Source: Viridothelium virens (Eukaryota; Ascomycota; Dothideomycetes; Trypetheliales; Trypetheliaceae). From it: a stretch of DNA of 64,000 nt. This document shows, in pieces, positions 9,742 through 22,373 of the stretch (position 1 is its first letter; the number at the start of each line of letters is the position of its first letter). The notes beneath the pieces were generated by a model. The model was not told where the DNA came from and made no database searches. It saw only the letters and a program-made list of their open reading frames with translations. Made by a program: the position numbers and the translations under genes. Location: assembly GCA_010094025.1 (NCBI GenBank), contig ML991779.1, forward strand, positions 186,001-250,000, written 5' to 3'.

Positions 9742-11762
9742 TCTGTTGGTCTGGGTCAGGTAAACTCTAGAGTTTGTGCTTTTGTTTAGGCAATTCTTGG
9801 TACGAGATTATGCCTGAAAGAGTAATGTCGCGATGTTGAAAAGGGAATATCGCATAGCGTGATGGATGAGTTTGTGATTTAGCAATCGTTGATAAGGGTG
9901 GCCTTTGCTTGTACGATTACTCTTTTGCCCACGCTCAGAAAAGCAAAGGCTAGGCAGGCAAAACGTGAATATTGCAAACCATGGAAAAGGATCTCGCTTA
10001 GAACATTATAAGCGCAAAGTGAATCTCCAGCGGACGACACGCTCTGAAGTTCGCGATGTGGTCGCTGCTTTGCTTTTCAACCTACCTAGAAGGTCTCGGC
10101 TTATGAAGCGAAAGTAGGCACAGCACGTACCAAGTACTACTGATCACATATGAACAGCTCGTTGGTAAGTAGTAGGAGCAATCACCCACTCTGTACGCTC
10201 TTCTAATATCGCTGTCGATGATGCTCGCTAAGGTACCAAGATTCCTGTCCACTTGGTCCTAGATTCAGCACGTAAGCTCTTTGCGATCTGTGATCCATGA
10301 CGAAACGGTTGAACGACACAAGACAATCGCTTGTCATATTGTTCGTTCCTTGGGTGTTTGCCTGTTTTGCGCACTTTGGTTCGTTCGCAACACGCTGTAG
10401 CAGCTTCACAGCTTGATATTCGAGATGACATGAGCATTAGCACTGGCTAACAGCAGTGAGAGAAAGCAGCCGATCTCCAATAGATCGCCTACATTGTGAT
10501 TTTCGAGCAGAAACGAAATGGTACGAGTTACAGATGCCCTGTGCAGCGCGCCGAGTGGTTTAGCTTTGCGAAAGATCGTTAACGGAGTCTTCGCCGCACA
10601 AGATCGTGTGTCTTATGATCAGTTTGCATCTTGAAGGACTGGCAAAGCGTAAGCGACACGAGTTCTTGAGAGCCCTATAGGTATTGCTGAGAGATATAGG
10701 ATGTCGGTGTTGGACACCGTACCTACCTAACCTACCTGAGGCCTAATTATCCACGAACCCTTGGGCCGTGCGGTGCGTAAAATACAATACATAAGACGGA
10801 ATAACTTTGTGCACGGTATTGGGCAGTACGGAGTACACACGTACTCTCAGTCTTCCTCTTCCGCTCATCCTCACCATTGCAAGCTGTCTGGCCTCCCGGA
10901 CGTGCTCTTCATACACGGAAGTCTTGTGCTCCTGCGTTGATATACTGGATTTCTTCTACCATGCTTTGCCTTTTGTAGCTCTGGTTTCGCTTCGCCAGTT
11001 TGGTCTGACACTGCAAAGAGAAGGTTCATCTTTGCAGCAATGATGCCTTTTTCCACTGCCGTTGCTTCAACTCGGAGATCCAATGAAAGCCAATTTTCTA
11101 TTGTGCAGCTTTATTATCATAGACGTATATTAGCGCACTAGCTTAGGCAATCAGCCTGATATGCAGGCATTGGCGGGACACTTTTCTAGAGGGTCACAAG
11201 ACTGGACACCCATTCATTTTGCCTGATGGCTATTCATCCAACAACCTCCCAGTGACTACTATCACTAAGCGGGCAAAGGTACCTAATACACTCTTTTTTG
11301 CCGGCTGCACTAGCTGTCCCTGCATCCGAAACCTTACAGCTCTTGCTTCTAGAGTAAGTTGGGGTAGCGTGACTGCCTCCATACCACCTTCATCATTTTC
11401 CAATTGGACGGTTCTTGGACGGACTCGGCTTTGGATTTGGTGGATGCGCGAGTGGGAAAATTATCACACGTCTATTATTCAAAGTCCAAGAAGATCTGCC
11501 ACCCGCATCCCTTCCTGACGCTGATCACTGCCTATTTGTGACACTCGCTCACTTCTCTTAATTACTTTCAGGACTGTATTATCTACCGGATATCGTTTTG
11601 CAGCTGGCTATCATGTGAGTCTACAACACGGAGCAACGGAGGAGAATGGATATAAGTACCCGATTATTTCTTTGAAGATTGTTGAGTAAAACTTCATACT
11701 TCATAATCCATTCATTCAACAAAGTAGTAAAAGTAGTTTCTCGATCAAACTTCGTTTCCAAG
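9742..11762. other. Gene-poor 2-kb intergenic region with weak minus-strand ORF
   Basis: No confident gene. A 70-codon minus-strand ORF (10871-11083, starting MDLRVEATAVEKG) has protein-like composition and could be an exon of an unrecognised gene. Short ACCTACCT-type repeats lie near 10720-10740 and the motif TACGGAGTA lies at 10827-10835. A tRNA-like GCCGAGTGGTTTAGC near 10548 lacks the rest of a tRNA. Confidence 0.35.
11651..11656 (+). promoter_or_regulatory. TATA-like box of the acetyl xylan esterase gene
   Basis: TATAAG lies 107 bp upstream of the esterase ATG, a plausible distance for a strongly inducible secreted-enzyme gene. No XlnR-type GGCTAA site is obvious next to it. Confidence 0.4.
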
Positions 11763-12856
11763 ATGCGTCTCTCAATCGTTACAACCTTGACTGCTCTGCT
11801 GAGCTGTGTGACTGCGCGGCCCACCTTAACTTCTTCGCTTCAGCAGGTTACAAACTTTGGTAGCAACCCCACAGGGGTAAGTTCCTAATGGTCTTTTCGC
11901 AACGAGGTCACCTCTGAAAGCTCCCCACAGACGCAGATGTACGTCTATGTCCCGACCAATCGCGTCGCCAAGCCTCCCATCATTGTTGCTATTCACTATT
12001 GCACGGGTACTGCTCAGGCGTATTTCTCCGGATCTCCCTACGCGCAACTGGCCGACCAGTATGGATTCATTGTAATCTATCCATCCTCACCATACTCGGG
12101 AACTTGCTGGGACGTATCGTCAAAGTCAGCCTTAACACATAACGGAGGTGGTGATAGTAATGCCATTGCCAACATGGTTACATACGCCTTGAGTCAGTAC
12201 AATGGTGATGCTACCAAAGTGTTTGTTACTGGGTCCAGTTCCGGTGCCATGATGACGGTAAGATGCACTGCCATTGCGTCCATTCAATTCAACAGTATCT
12301 GACCCAAGACAGAATGTCATGGCGGCGACGTATCCTGAGCTTTTTGCTGCAGCGACGGCCTACTCCGGTGTCCCAGCTGGATGCTTCTATTCCTCGAGCA
12401 ACCAAGTTGACGCCTGGAACTCAACATGCGCACAGGGCGATTCTATTGCTACTTCACAACTTTGGGCAAGTATCGCCGAAAGTATGTACTCAGGTTATAC
12501 CGGCGCTCGTCCTCGCTTCCAAGTGTACCACGGCTCCATTGACACAACTCTTTATCCCGAGAATTACAACGAAACGGTAAAGCAGTGGACTGGCGTCTTC
12601 GGGTACAATTCCCAGAGCCCTCAGAAAGTCGAGGCCAACTTCCCACAATCCGGCTACACGACTGACATTTGGGGCGTCACTACTCAAAACCCACTTGGCA
12701 CAGTGCAAGGAGTGTATGCAATTAATGTTGGACATACTGTTCCGATCAATGGGTATGATCTCCTCCCCTCTCTCTATCTTCTGCAAGCTCATGTTTCCGT
12801 CTAGTACCCAAGACATGATGTGGTTCGGTCTTGGCCCATATGCTTCCGACGCGTAG
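11763..12856 (+). CDS. axeA: Secreted acetyl xylan esterase, CE1 family
   Basis: Four exons: 11763-11876, 11931-12257, 12313-12752 and 12805-12856; introns 54, 55 and 52 nt; 310 residues. A signal peptide (MRLSIVTTLTALLSCVTA) precedes SLQQVTNFGSNPTG, the start of the mature enzyme in Aspergillus AxeA-type CE1 esterases. The nucleophile is Ser141 in GSSSGAMM and the catalytic His is about 288 in NVGHTVP. AIHYCTGTAQAYFSGS and YPSSPYSGTCWDVSS are family blocks. The enzyme removes acetyl groups from xylan outside the cell. There is no C-terminal carbohydrate-binding module, since the protein ends in DMMWFGLGPYASDA. CE1 also includes feruloyl esterases, but the blocks favour acetyl xylan esterase. 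The 52-nt last exon was found by splicing. Confidence 0.92.
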
Positions 12857-13538
12857 ATTACATTTCGAGTGGCTTGTGTTTCCTCTTCAGAGGGAGAGGT
12901 TTTGAAACAGTGTAGGATATTCCCATGAGTCGCGTCAGCTGTATAGTCAAAAAGCTTGATACCAATTTTGAATACTAAATGCCTTACATCCATTTCTTCA
13001 CATAGCATGATAGGCATTCGAGAAGCCAGGCTCTGAACACTAGCTCCATCGGTGTTCTTCCGGCGATTTGCATGGAAGGCGAGGCGCGAGGAGCTGCAAA
13101 GACGAGTCATGCATAGAAATAGTTGCGGATGTGCTCGAGATTCTGTGTACGGAGCGCCTACTGCTCCGCACTCTGCGCGGATGCTGTAAGTAGCAACTCG
13201 GGCCGATAGGGCTGAAAAGTGGCACAGGTGGCTGTGGGGTTCGGCGCTGATCGTCGCCGGTTTAGAGAGGCCACCTATGCGGCTCAAATAATCTTTCAAC
13301 CCATTCTTTCGAACTTCTTCACCCTCCACGCCCAACCCAAATGATGAGTGCGACCGCCCTTCCGACCAAATAGGTCAAGTTTTTGAAGAGCTTTGAAGGC
13401 GGCCGGCGCGTTTCGTTCCTACACGTGAACTTGAACCGGTTTGCTGTTCTCTCATCTCTCTTTTAATAGGCCCCGCAAACAGTTAAACCTGGCCCTGTCG
13501 CGAGAACTTATAATTGACAGCCGTCACCTTGCTACACA
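12857..13538. other. Intergenic region upstream of the Ca2+ ATPase
   Basis: These 682 bp hold the 3' UTR of the esterase and the promoter of the ATPase. A CACGTG box (E-box-like, 13422-13427) lies about 110 bp before the ATPase ATG. A long minus-strand open frame overlaps here but looks like a shadow. Confidence 0.4.
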
Positions 13539-16500
13539 ATGGACAACGCATTCGTTCGGACGTCGCAAGAGGCGCTTAACCATTTCAATGTTACAGAAGA
13601 AAGCGGTCTTACAGGTGTTCGGGTTAGAGAGCAAACGCAGAAATATGGGCGCAATGGTATATAGTCATCCCCGCGCATATAACGGACGATGAATACTAAC
13701 TTACAAATGTAGCTCTTCCTGAGGACCCGCCTACTCCTATGTGGGAGTTAATTCTCGATCAATTCAAGGATCAGCTTGTCCTTATCCTACTGGGTTCGGC
13801 TGCCATCTCCTTTGTCCTAGCACTATTCGAAGAAGAGGGCGATTGGACTGCGTTTGTCGACCCCGTTGTGGTACCTGACTCCGTCTTCCTCAACTTCCCA
13901 GGCGTCGCTGATGTTGCTTACACATAGATTCTTACAATCCTGATCCTGAATGCCATCGTTGGTGTCTCTCAAGAAAGTAGCGCTGAAAAGGCCATCGCCG
14001 CTCTTCAAGAGTATTCTGCCAATGAGGCAAAAGTCATACGAGATGGTATGGTCAAGCGGATACGGGCTGAAGAGCTGGTACCTGGTGATATCATCACGGT
14101 CGCTGTGGGCGATAGGATTCCGGCAGATTGCAGGATGCTTTCTATACAGAGCAACAGCTTCGCGGTGGATCAGTCCATCTTGACAGGCGAAAGTGAAAGT
14201 GTTGGTAAAGATACAAAACCAGTCAAGGATCCTGAATCAGTCAAACAGGATCAGATCAATATGCTCTTCTCTGGCACAACAGTGGTCACCGGACACGCCA
14301 ATGCCCTTGTGGTCCTTACAGGATCTTCAACGGCCATCGGCGATATCCACGAGAGCATCACGTCGCAAATCTCTCAGCCTACACCCTTGAAGGAGAAGTT
14401 GAACGATTTCGGAGACTTGTTGGCAAAGGTCATTACTGTCATTTGCGTCCTAGTCTGGTTGATCAACATACAGCACTTCAACGACCCTTCCCATGGTGGC
14501 TGGACAAAAGGCGCCATCTACTATCTTAAGATTGCCGTCTCGCTTGGTGTTGCTGCAATTCCGGAAGGTCTCGCTGTTGTCATTACCACATGTCTCGCTC
14601 TAGGGACTCGCAAAATGGCGCAGAAGAATGCGGTCGTTCGTAGCTTGCCTTCGGTCGAGACCCTTGGTAGCTGCAGCATCATCTGTTCTGACAAGACCGG
14701 TACTCTGACTACCAACCAAATGAGTGTCAATAAGATCGTATTTGTCAGTGAGAACGGTTCCGGGCTGGAGGAATTCGACGTCGAAGGCACAAGCTTCAAT
14801 CCGGACGGTAGGATTTCGTACGGTGGCAAGTATATCAATCATCCCGCGGAGTACTCCAAGACCGTCGAGCAGATCGTTGAGGCTGCTGCTGTGTGTAATG
14901 ATGCACACCTTGCTCGCGATGCCAAGACCGGCACTTGCAGCAATGTTGGAGAGCCTACCGAAGGTGCACTCCGCGTGCTTGTAGAAAAGGTCGGCAGTCC
15001 TGTCTCTACCTATAATGAATCCAGGGCAAGCGTCTCTCCTGACCAACGCCTACATTACGCAAGCAAATACTACGAATCGAAATCCCCAAGACTATCGACC
15101 TACGAGTTCTCGAGAGACCGTAAGAGCATGTCTGTGCTTGTAGGAGGAGGTGCTACGAACCGGCTCCTTGTCAAAGGTGCTCCCGAATCCATCCTTGAGC
15201 GTTGTGATTTCGTCGTAACCGGCTCCAACGGCAAGCGTGTCCCTATGGACCAAAAGATCTCTTCCCTCCTCTACAAAGAAGTCCTCGACTACGGCAACCA
15301 AGGCCTTCGCGTCCTCGCGCTGGCCAGCCTCGACAACGTCACCGACAAGTCCGCCCTTGCAAGCGCCAAGACCTCCCAAGACTACCTGCACCTCGAACAA
15401 CGCCTCACCCTCCTCGGCCTTGTTGGCATGCTGGACCCACCACGCCCAGAAGTCGCCGCCTCCATCGCCAAATGCCGGTCCGCCGGGATCCGCGTGGTCG
15501 TCATCACCGGCGACAACCAGAACACGGCCGAGACCATCTGCCGCCAGATCGGCGTCTTCGGCGCCGGCGAGGACCTGCGCGGCAAGAGCTACACCGGCCG
15601 TGAGTTCGACGATCTGAGCGAGAGCCAGAAGCTCGCGGCGGCGCAGCGGGCGTCGCTCTTCTCGCGCACTGAACCGGGCCACAAGTCGAAGCTCGTCGAT
15701 CTCCTGCAGTCGGCGGGCGCGGTGGTTGCGATGACGGGCGATGGCGTGAATGATGCGCCAGCTCTCAAGAAGGCGGATATCGGGGTTGCCATGGGTTCCG
15801 GGACGGATGTGGCTCGATTGGCGGCTGATATGGTGCTGGCGGATGATAACTTTGCGACTATTGAGGCGGCGGTGGAGGAAGGGCGCAGCATCTATAGTAA
15901 CACGCAGCAGTTTATTCGCTACCTCATCAGTAGCAATATTGGCGAGGTGGTGTCCATCTTTTTGACGGCGGCGTTGGGAATGCCTGAGGCGTTGATACCA
16001 GTGCAGCTGCTTTGGGTGAATCTGGTGACGGATGGGTTACCGGCCACGGCGTTGAGCTTTAACCCCCCAGATCATGATGTGATGAAGCGACCGCCAAGGA
16101 AGCGGGACGAATCGCTCGTGGGCGGTTGGCTATTCTTCAGGTATATGGTCATCGGAACCTACGTTGGAGTGGCTACAGTTGGAGGGTATGCGTGGTGGTT
16201 CATGTTTTACTCTGAGGGACCCGGGATTTCCTTTTATCAGTTGGTAAGTCCAGCTCCTTGTGCTAGAAAGAGGCGAGATTAGGCCATGCTAACGGATTGT
16301 ACCACAGTCGCACTTTCACCGCTGCAAGTCCGAGTTTGCTCAAATTGGTTGCGACATGTTCGTCAATGACCAAGCGAAAGCAGCCTCCACCATCTCTCTC
16401 TCTATGTAAGCTGCGCTCATTCCCTGGGCCCCCTTCTCATTTTACTACCGTGGCACTAATATTCACGTCCCTAGTCTTGTCGTCATCGAAATGCTTAACG

Positions 16501-16787
16501 CCATGAATGCCCTCTCCTCCTCCGAATCCCTCCTTACGCAGCCTCTCTGGAAGAATCCGATTCTCGTCTCAGCCATCACCCTATCCATGGTATTACACTT
16601 CCTGCTACTTTATATTCCTTTCCTGCAGGCTTTGTTTGGCATTGTGCCGCTGAACCTGAATGAATGGACCGCGGTGCTGGCGATCAGTGCGCCGATCATA
16701 GCAATTGACGAGGTGTTGAAGGCGGTGGAGAGAAGATTCTTTATGTTGACATTAGATGATGGACAGGAGAGGGTGAAGAAGGAGTAG
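13539..16787 (+). CDS. SERCA-type P-type Ca2+ ATPase
   Basis: Five exons: 13539-13656, 13713-13870, 13928-16243, 16308-16405 and 16475-16787; 1000 residues, the size of SERCA pumps. The N-terminus ([17 protein letters not shown]) matches the SERCA actuator start. TGES is in LTGESESVG, the phosphorylation motif is [12 protein letters not shown] with Asp347, the hinge is [13 protein letters not shown], and [18 protein letters not shown] is the Ca2+-site helix M4. Ten membrane helices are expected. It pumps Ca2+ into the ER/Golgi lumen using ATP. Exon 2 is 158 nt and exon 4 is 98 nt, flanked by 56-, 57-, 64- and 69-nt introns, all with canonical ends. The C-terminus is short ([10 protein letters not shown]). 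Codon use switches to high GC3 in 15300-15900 within the P and N domains. Confidence 0.95.
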
Positions 16788-17077
16788 TGCGCATTTTTAG
16801 AGGAACGACAGAGACTGGTACAAGGAGAAAACGATCTATGGGCGGGCGTAGGTACTGCATTGCATAGAAGGATAAAAAAGGGTTCTGCATTGACTGTGGA
16901 AAGATCGGCCGTAGCTTTGCTACTCATTACATAGAAATCTAGATATGCCTAGACGTGCTCCAACCCTCCTACCTACCGCCCTCGTGACTCCATGTAACTC
17001 TATTCACATTGGTCCCATCCGCTGCTCCTTCATCTCGAATTGGCAAAATATTGCCCCACTTGCACGCTTGAGGACCT

Positions 17078-18943
17078 CTAGCGTTTGGTAGGTGTGGCGG
17101 TCACCATCAAGGGATTCTTCTCCCAAACCATGTATGCCTTCTGGTCCAGCCAGTCATTACTCTCCTCCTGGAGGTGGAAATCGAAGCTCCAGAGTAACTT
17201 GGCTTCGATGAGACGCAACTCGTGGTACGCAAGACTGGACGGAACGGACGTGTCAGAAAGCTTGACATTCATGTTGCGACAATGAGATCACGAGGGGACG
17301 AGACTAGACCCATGATGCAGGAAAGAGATTCGGCTTTCCGAAATAGAAAGACAACTTTAGAGCTTCGTCAAGGACTGAAGAAAAAGGTTGGAGACTCACT
17401 TCTTCCCGATGCAGTTGCGAGGACCGTACGAGAAGGGCTCGAACGCGATTTTCCTATCAGAGTTGAATGCGGGGTCAAACCAGCGTTCGGGGATAAAGTC
17501 ATCGGGACGACGAAAATTGGCTGGGTCGCGGTAGGTGTTATTATGTTCCGTCGCGACCACGGTCTAACCGTTATGAGGTGGGTCAGTCAAAGCCAAACTA
17601 TCAAAGCATATCTGTCAGTACTTACTCCTTCTGGCACCCAATGGCCAGCGATCGTCGCTCCACCTTGCGGCACGAAGCGCCCAAAGCCGTTTGGTGCTGG
17701 GTGGAATAGCCTGAGGCTTTCTTCAATGCAGGCGGCAAGATATGGGAGCTGGGCGAGGCGCTCTAGCGTCATGTCCTCGGTCCTAGTAAAGCTTGTACTG
17801 ATCTCATCAGTCAGTCTCTTCAATTTGGCAGGGTGCTTCAAGAGATAGTAATTCATAGCACTGAGCACCGTAGCGGATGTCTCAGTACCAGCGAGCATGA
17901 AGCCAGAGGCATTGACATGCATTTCCCCAACACTAAGCCTGGGCTTGCCATCCTTGTCTTCTCGCTCAGACAAGCTCCAGATATCCGGATGATTTGTCTG
18001 CTCCGCCATCCGCTTATCAATACGGGCGTTAGCAAGACGGAACGACTCTAGTCTTTCCTCTTGAAGCTTCTTAGGTACCAAAAATTCGAGCAATCTCAGG
18101 AAAAAGGGATAATAATAGCCGATACGCCAGATTGAGCTCGCTTTGATATCGGAGAATAGGCCCTTGACCCAGGCTCTATAGTACTCGTTACCGTCAAACA
18201 ACCCAAGTGGCTCACCAAAAACAAGTTCGCCCATAATGTCGAAAGTAATGTAATGGAACAAAGTCACCAAGTCAAACTTTGCAGGTCCCTTCTGCTCGAT
18301 GGCTTTCAGAAGACGATCAACATGTTCTAAGAAGAGCGGCTCTTGCTTCTGGAGGGCCGAGTTAGAGAAGGCATTGTTGAAGACTTTACGGACCCTGGGA
18401 TGATTCTGGTCGTCGGTCATGACCAGTATGGGCGTTTCTGGATGGGTTGGATTCCCGATGAAGTAGAATCGTCTGTCCTTGCTGAAGGTAACTATGATTG
18501 CAGTCAGAAACGTGGGGGCTGAGGCCGATTGGGTTCTCTGCGATGCCTACCTTTGCCACCGGACCGATGGCCGTAAATATCCCTCCATGAACGGCCGTCG
18601 GTGAAGCTAAGCTCTTCAGGGGCGACTCGAACTACTTGTCCGTATCGCCTGTGTAGTGATTGGTTCCACGTCAGGTAGTCGCCCTTGATGACTTTGATGA
18701 GGTACGGAACTCTGCTTGCGGCAGTGTACCAAGGGCCAGGATAATTTCTCAGGGGGTGAAAGAAGACGTTGTAGACGATGGTGGCCACATTGTAAGTGAG
18801 GTACTGTGAGGCGTCATGGTGAGCTTGTGATTGCCATGGCACCTGATGTTACACGAACATGCACTGACCAAGACAACGGTACCCAGCAGAGCGAGTAGGG
18901 CGATGGGGATCATAGACGGGGTTTCCATCCTGCTATTCATCAT
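17078..18943 (-). CDS. Cytochrome P450 monooxygenase (CYP65-like)
   Basis: Five exons on the minus strand: 18869-18943, 18551-18803, 17626-18491, 17400-17563 and 17078-17234; 504 residues. There is an N-terminal membrane anchor ([16 protein letters not shown]) and a proline-rich hinge ([11 protein letters not shown]). The I-helix is [15 protein letters not shown], the ExxR motif is EESLR, and the heme loop is [14 protein letters not shown] with the axial Cys at about 449. The [14 protein letters not shown] block is typical of fungal CYP65/isotrichodermin C-15 hydroxylase-like enzymes. The substrate is unknown, and no other secondary-metabolism gene is adjacent. The last intron (17235-17399) is unusually long at 165 nt. 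A second ATG 15 nt inside the first exon is also possible. Confidence 0.9.
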
Positions 18944-19967
18944 GGGTGGTTGATGGTATGGGATTGAGAAGAGCTTAGGAAGGGAAATAAGAAGATTCGA
19001 ATTACGAGAAAGGGAAGATCGAGGAGATTCGGCCGAGGCCGTGAAGATGCGGGGCTGTCATCTGCACCGATCTCCACTTTCTGCAGCATTCATGGAAAGG
19101 TGAATATCTGGGTGAATTCAGAGCTTCCGGGTTGGCACGACATAATTGGCGCGTGCAAGGCAAGCATTGTGAGCAATTGGAAGAATCGAGACTTCGGTAG
19201 TTGGTATCGATTCTCTCGCCTCCCCCGTCGCAAGATATCACAGATCCTTGTAGAAAATGCTTCCAGCGCGATGATTTGCGTGCCGGAAGTCAAATGCTTG
19301 ATCACACTTGCGCGAGATGGGGGATGGGATGGATCAGCTCGGGCGAACGGGGTACCAGGTACGCTGCAGGATCGAGATCTATTTTCCATCCGTCGACTGT
19401 CAATAGCCTGGCAGTCGGTCGTCCTGATGGCGTGAATCGTCGACCATGGATTGGTCGAGGGTGAAGAGCGAAGTTGTTTTGATGTCTGCGGCTTGCAGCA
19501 GAGGAGGCGTCAGGGTCGTTCTGTCATCCATCCTACTAAGGCTTGCAGTACAGTAGTGTCCGCGCACCGTCGCCACGTTCTCTGCGTGGCGCACGGGAAA
19601 GCTAACTGGATCCAGAGGCAATTTATAGCCGTTGAGACTCGGGGATTAATTTCTGGGGAGGCGATTGACGCTGCGAGTGCTACTTCGGACATATTGTGGC
19701 GTGGCCCGTCGGGGCTCTAATAGTGCTGCCATCACCCTATGATCACCGCCACAGGGGGGGGCTCCACCGAAGCAGCGCACGCGAGAACCTTGACACGTAC
19801 CTTGACAGGTGGCGCCCGGGTTCGGCATGGCAGGAGGCCCTCATTGGAGACCATGTCGCTGGTCAGAAACGGCATCACGGAAGGCTTACGCTAGGCAGCG
19901 ATCCCAAATAAACTTTGTGAGCCCTGCCACCCGGCAAAGACCTCTCAAAAATCTCGTCTCCCAGTGC
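18944..19967. other. Intergenic region upstream of the P450
   Basis: One kilobase of P450 promoter and adjoining DNA. Open frames on both strands are short and show no motif. A run of eight G lies at 19755-19762. I see nothing that supports a gene. Confidence 0.4.
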
Positions 19968-20114
19968 CTATTGGAGGGCGTCTGCCTCGATGAATGCGGG
20001 CTCAAGCAGCTTCGAATGATGTCTCAAGTCGAAATGCTCCTTCCACATCTCCAGCGCATCCTCTAGGCTCATCCTCGGCAACCCGACGCCCTTTAATCCC
20101 TTGAGCTTGGTCAT
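19968..20114 (-). pseudogene. Coding-like fragment, 48 codons, possible gene relic
   Basis: Minus-strand frame starting MTKLKGLKGVGLPRMSLED and continuing with ALEMWKEHFDLRHHSKLLE to a TAG. Composition is clearly protein-like (amphipathic, charged). Beyond the TAG the same frame stays open for about 30 more codons (ALGDEIFERSLPGG...), which suggests a decayed gene or a readthrough remnant. A CTCCTAG acceptor-like site lies just upstream, so an earlier exon may exist. I do not recognise the family. Confidence 0.35.
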
Positions 20115-20156
20115 TATGTCCTTGCGCCCCTTGGGAGCTTGCTAGGAGGACGGAAT

Positions 20157-20623
20157 ATGGATCTCGTCACACAAAAGTCCAGCGCTGACACGGTGCGGTC
20201 GGCTCTGGGTCACAACTGGATTCAATGGCAAAGATTTCTGGTAGCCTCATCTGCCCTCCAACGAAATGCCTGCTAATGGGTCGGACAGCGTCTCACGAGT
20301 CAGGAGGGCAATAAGATCGAGTGGACTTCGTGGAATGATGTGCCAAGCGACGTCCAACTGGCCACTCTGAACACCATAAATACCCAGCTAAGCCTGGAGG
20401 GCATCCAGCCGATTAATGAAAAGATCTTGAAATGGAGGATGGCTCAGGTCATCAAGAACAAGACAAGGCGAACAAGTGAGTTGAGACAGTAGCTGACCAC
20501 TATTGCACAAACTAAGATCGTGTAGCCGTACAAACTAGTGAAGGAGATCCAGCGCAAGGACCAGGCCGTAGTAGATCGGTACTATCCTACGACCCTGTCC
20601 GGCACCTGGACGATAGAACATGA
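20157..20623 (+). CDS. Small unrecognised protein, three exons
   Basis: A spliced gene that no long ORF shows. Exon 1 is 20157-20240 (MDLVTQKSSADTVRSALGHN...), exon 2 is 20289-20475 and exon 3 is 20526-20623. The introns are 48 nt (CTGCTAAT branch, GGACAG acceptor) and 50 nt (GTGAGT donor, GCTGACC branch, TGTAG acceptor). Together they encode 122 residues. Exon 2 reads RLTSQEGNKIEWTSWNDVP, then QPINEKILKWRMAQVIKNK, an amphipathic helix-rich segment. The ATG is divergent from the minus-strand fragment at 19968-20114. An alternative frame in exon 3 (PYKLVKEIQRKDQ...) is also open, so the C-terminus is uncertain. The function is unknown. Confidence 0.45.
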
Positions 20624-22373
20624 GCTGGATAGCCAAAGATTCTCAAAAGAGTTGAGAGACACTTTTTTCTAGACAATAATGTTGGACCTGGCTTCGACGA
20701 ACTGATCTCTTCAGATTCGCCAAGAGTCCTTTCTTGGAATATGTTTATGAGTAAGAAATTTGGTACCACAGCGCTTTTGAGCGGATTTTTTCAAGCTTCG
20801 CTCCACTCAACTTTCTATGGCCGCCTGGGGAGCAATTGGAAGACATTTAGAGTCATTTTTAAAGTCACGACTGTAACGTTGCAAACGACAGAACGATCGG
20901 ATGAGGCTGAAGATGATTGCACCGAATCCCTGGCATGTGCTATGCCACAGGGGGTTTGCCTTGGCCCGATTCACTATACCATGTACGTCCTTGAACCTCA
21001 AATTCTTTTTCTATGCAGACCTCTTGATTCTGTGTTATTTTTTCACGCAGGACCTTGTGTAGACATTTGGGGGTTTCAGACACCACAAACATCACGTTGA
21101 CATGGGAAGGCAAGATGTGCCGTCATGCATAGGTAATCTCGCCCATCTCAATGTGACCATCTGGCATTTCGTGAGCAAGGACTCCTCATGCCGGTCCTGC
21201 GGAAGCAAGATAGGGCCATCCTGGTTTGGGGAGATATAAGTCACATGCCCGGTCTACTTGCTAAAACTTTGCTCAATTTACCAGGTGAAACCTTCAAATT
21301 ATCGTCGCAAGACTTACCCATCTTGATATCGAATTTCAACAAGATTGGCCCCTGCATCAATGCATACACTTGGCACCTACCGGCCTCCCATATCCTGGTC
21401 TATTGGCTTCGTTATGGCGAAGCTTGGCAGTTCCTCGATAAGGAGCGATACTACCGTGATTTCAAGACCCATTGAAAGCTTACTGTGAGCCTCGCTAGGC
21501 CACTTTAAACAACCCATACAGCCGGCACTCTATGACGACGACCACCTATGGTCGCGAACAGAAGCTTCAGCGTGATACGCTTACCTGCCTTTGCTCGTCC
21601 ATGCGTAGCATTCCACACTCTCATTGTTAGAAAGACCCTGATTGGTCTTGACAGTGTCGCAGAACTGGCTTTTCAACGTCTCTCGACATTAATTTTGTTG
21701 CCATGAAATGACGTTTGCCATCTGTGGCATGTGTTTAAAGCTGCACAAACGCATGTAACGCTATTGGGCCACTGCCAGCGGCCAGATCGTCTATCGGACT
21801 GGATCGGAATAATTTTCGAGCTCTGCTGTGTGTCAAGTTAAGAAACTGCTGTCAGTATAGCTGCTGCAACCAGATCAACGATCTTGTACCTGCATGGTCA
21901 CGCAATATTTCGAATGCAGATTTACAATGATTCAATCACTACGAAACTTGTGCTGCGAAAACGGGGAGGCTCTGGTTCCAAGCATCTCAAGACCGTAAGT
22001 TAGTATTTCATGGTTCTCGATCAGTCCGTGGGCCCTAAAACCTGGAGTGAATGCCACGAATCCGGGTTGATGTTGCTCCTCAGGGTGGGAGAGGATGAAA
22101 ATGACATTCTGTCAGGACTGCGTCATCCTCCCCAGCTAACGTCGATAATGTACAACCCTCCCGTCGCTGAAGCTGGCAACAATTGCCGGTTGTGGACTCA
22201 GTTCACGGCAAGTATGGACGACTTAATCAGTATTACCTCCACCCTCGCTCCGAGGTAGCTCCTCCGTGGTAGACCCCAAAGTAACTATTGTCCTTAGCGT
22301 CAACCTCGCCACCACCTTTATCGCCTCATTCGCCACCACTTGAATACAAAATGGATCCACCTTTCTCGCTTTC
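20624..22373. other. Gene-poor region with coding-like debris
   Basis: Plus-strand stretches with protein-like composition occur near 20741-20990, 21080-21240 (VTIWHFVSKDSSCRSCGSK) and 22010-22258 (VGEDENDILSGLRHPP), plus an ORF at 21188-21475 rich in aromatic residues. They shift frame relative to each other and I could not join them into a convincing gene. They may be exons of unrecognised genes or relics. The stretch 21480-22000 holds nothing I can interpret. Confidence 0.3.

Noticed and set aside
10540-10625. tRNA-Leu/Ser-like GCCGAGTGGTTTAGC
   Set aside because: No T-loop GGTTCGA, no anticodon arm and no closing acceptor stem are found downstream.
12490-13335. 281-codon minus-strand ORF
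   Set aside because: It overlaps exons 3 and 4 of the acetyl xylan esterase in antisense, has no motif, and its composition is that of a shadow frame.
15092-15682. 196-codon minus-strand ORF inside the Ca2+ ATPase
   Set aside because: Antisense shadow caused by high GC3 in the ATPase; rich in A, G, V, E repeats with no family signature.
17564-17625. Readthrough of the P450 third intron to a stop ([12 protein letters not shown])
   Set aside because: Splicing at GTAAGT and GGTTAG restores the conserved sequence before the heme loop.
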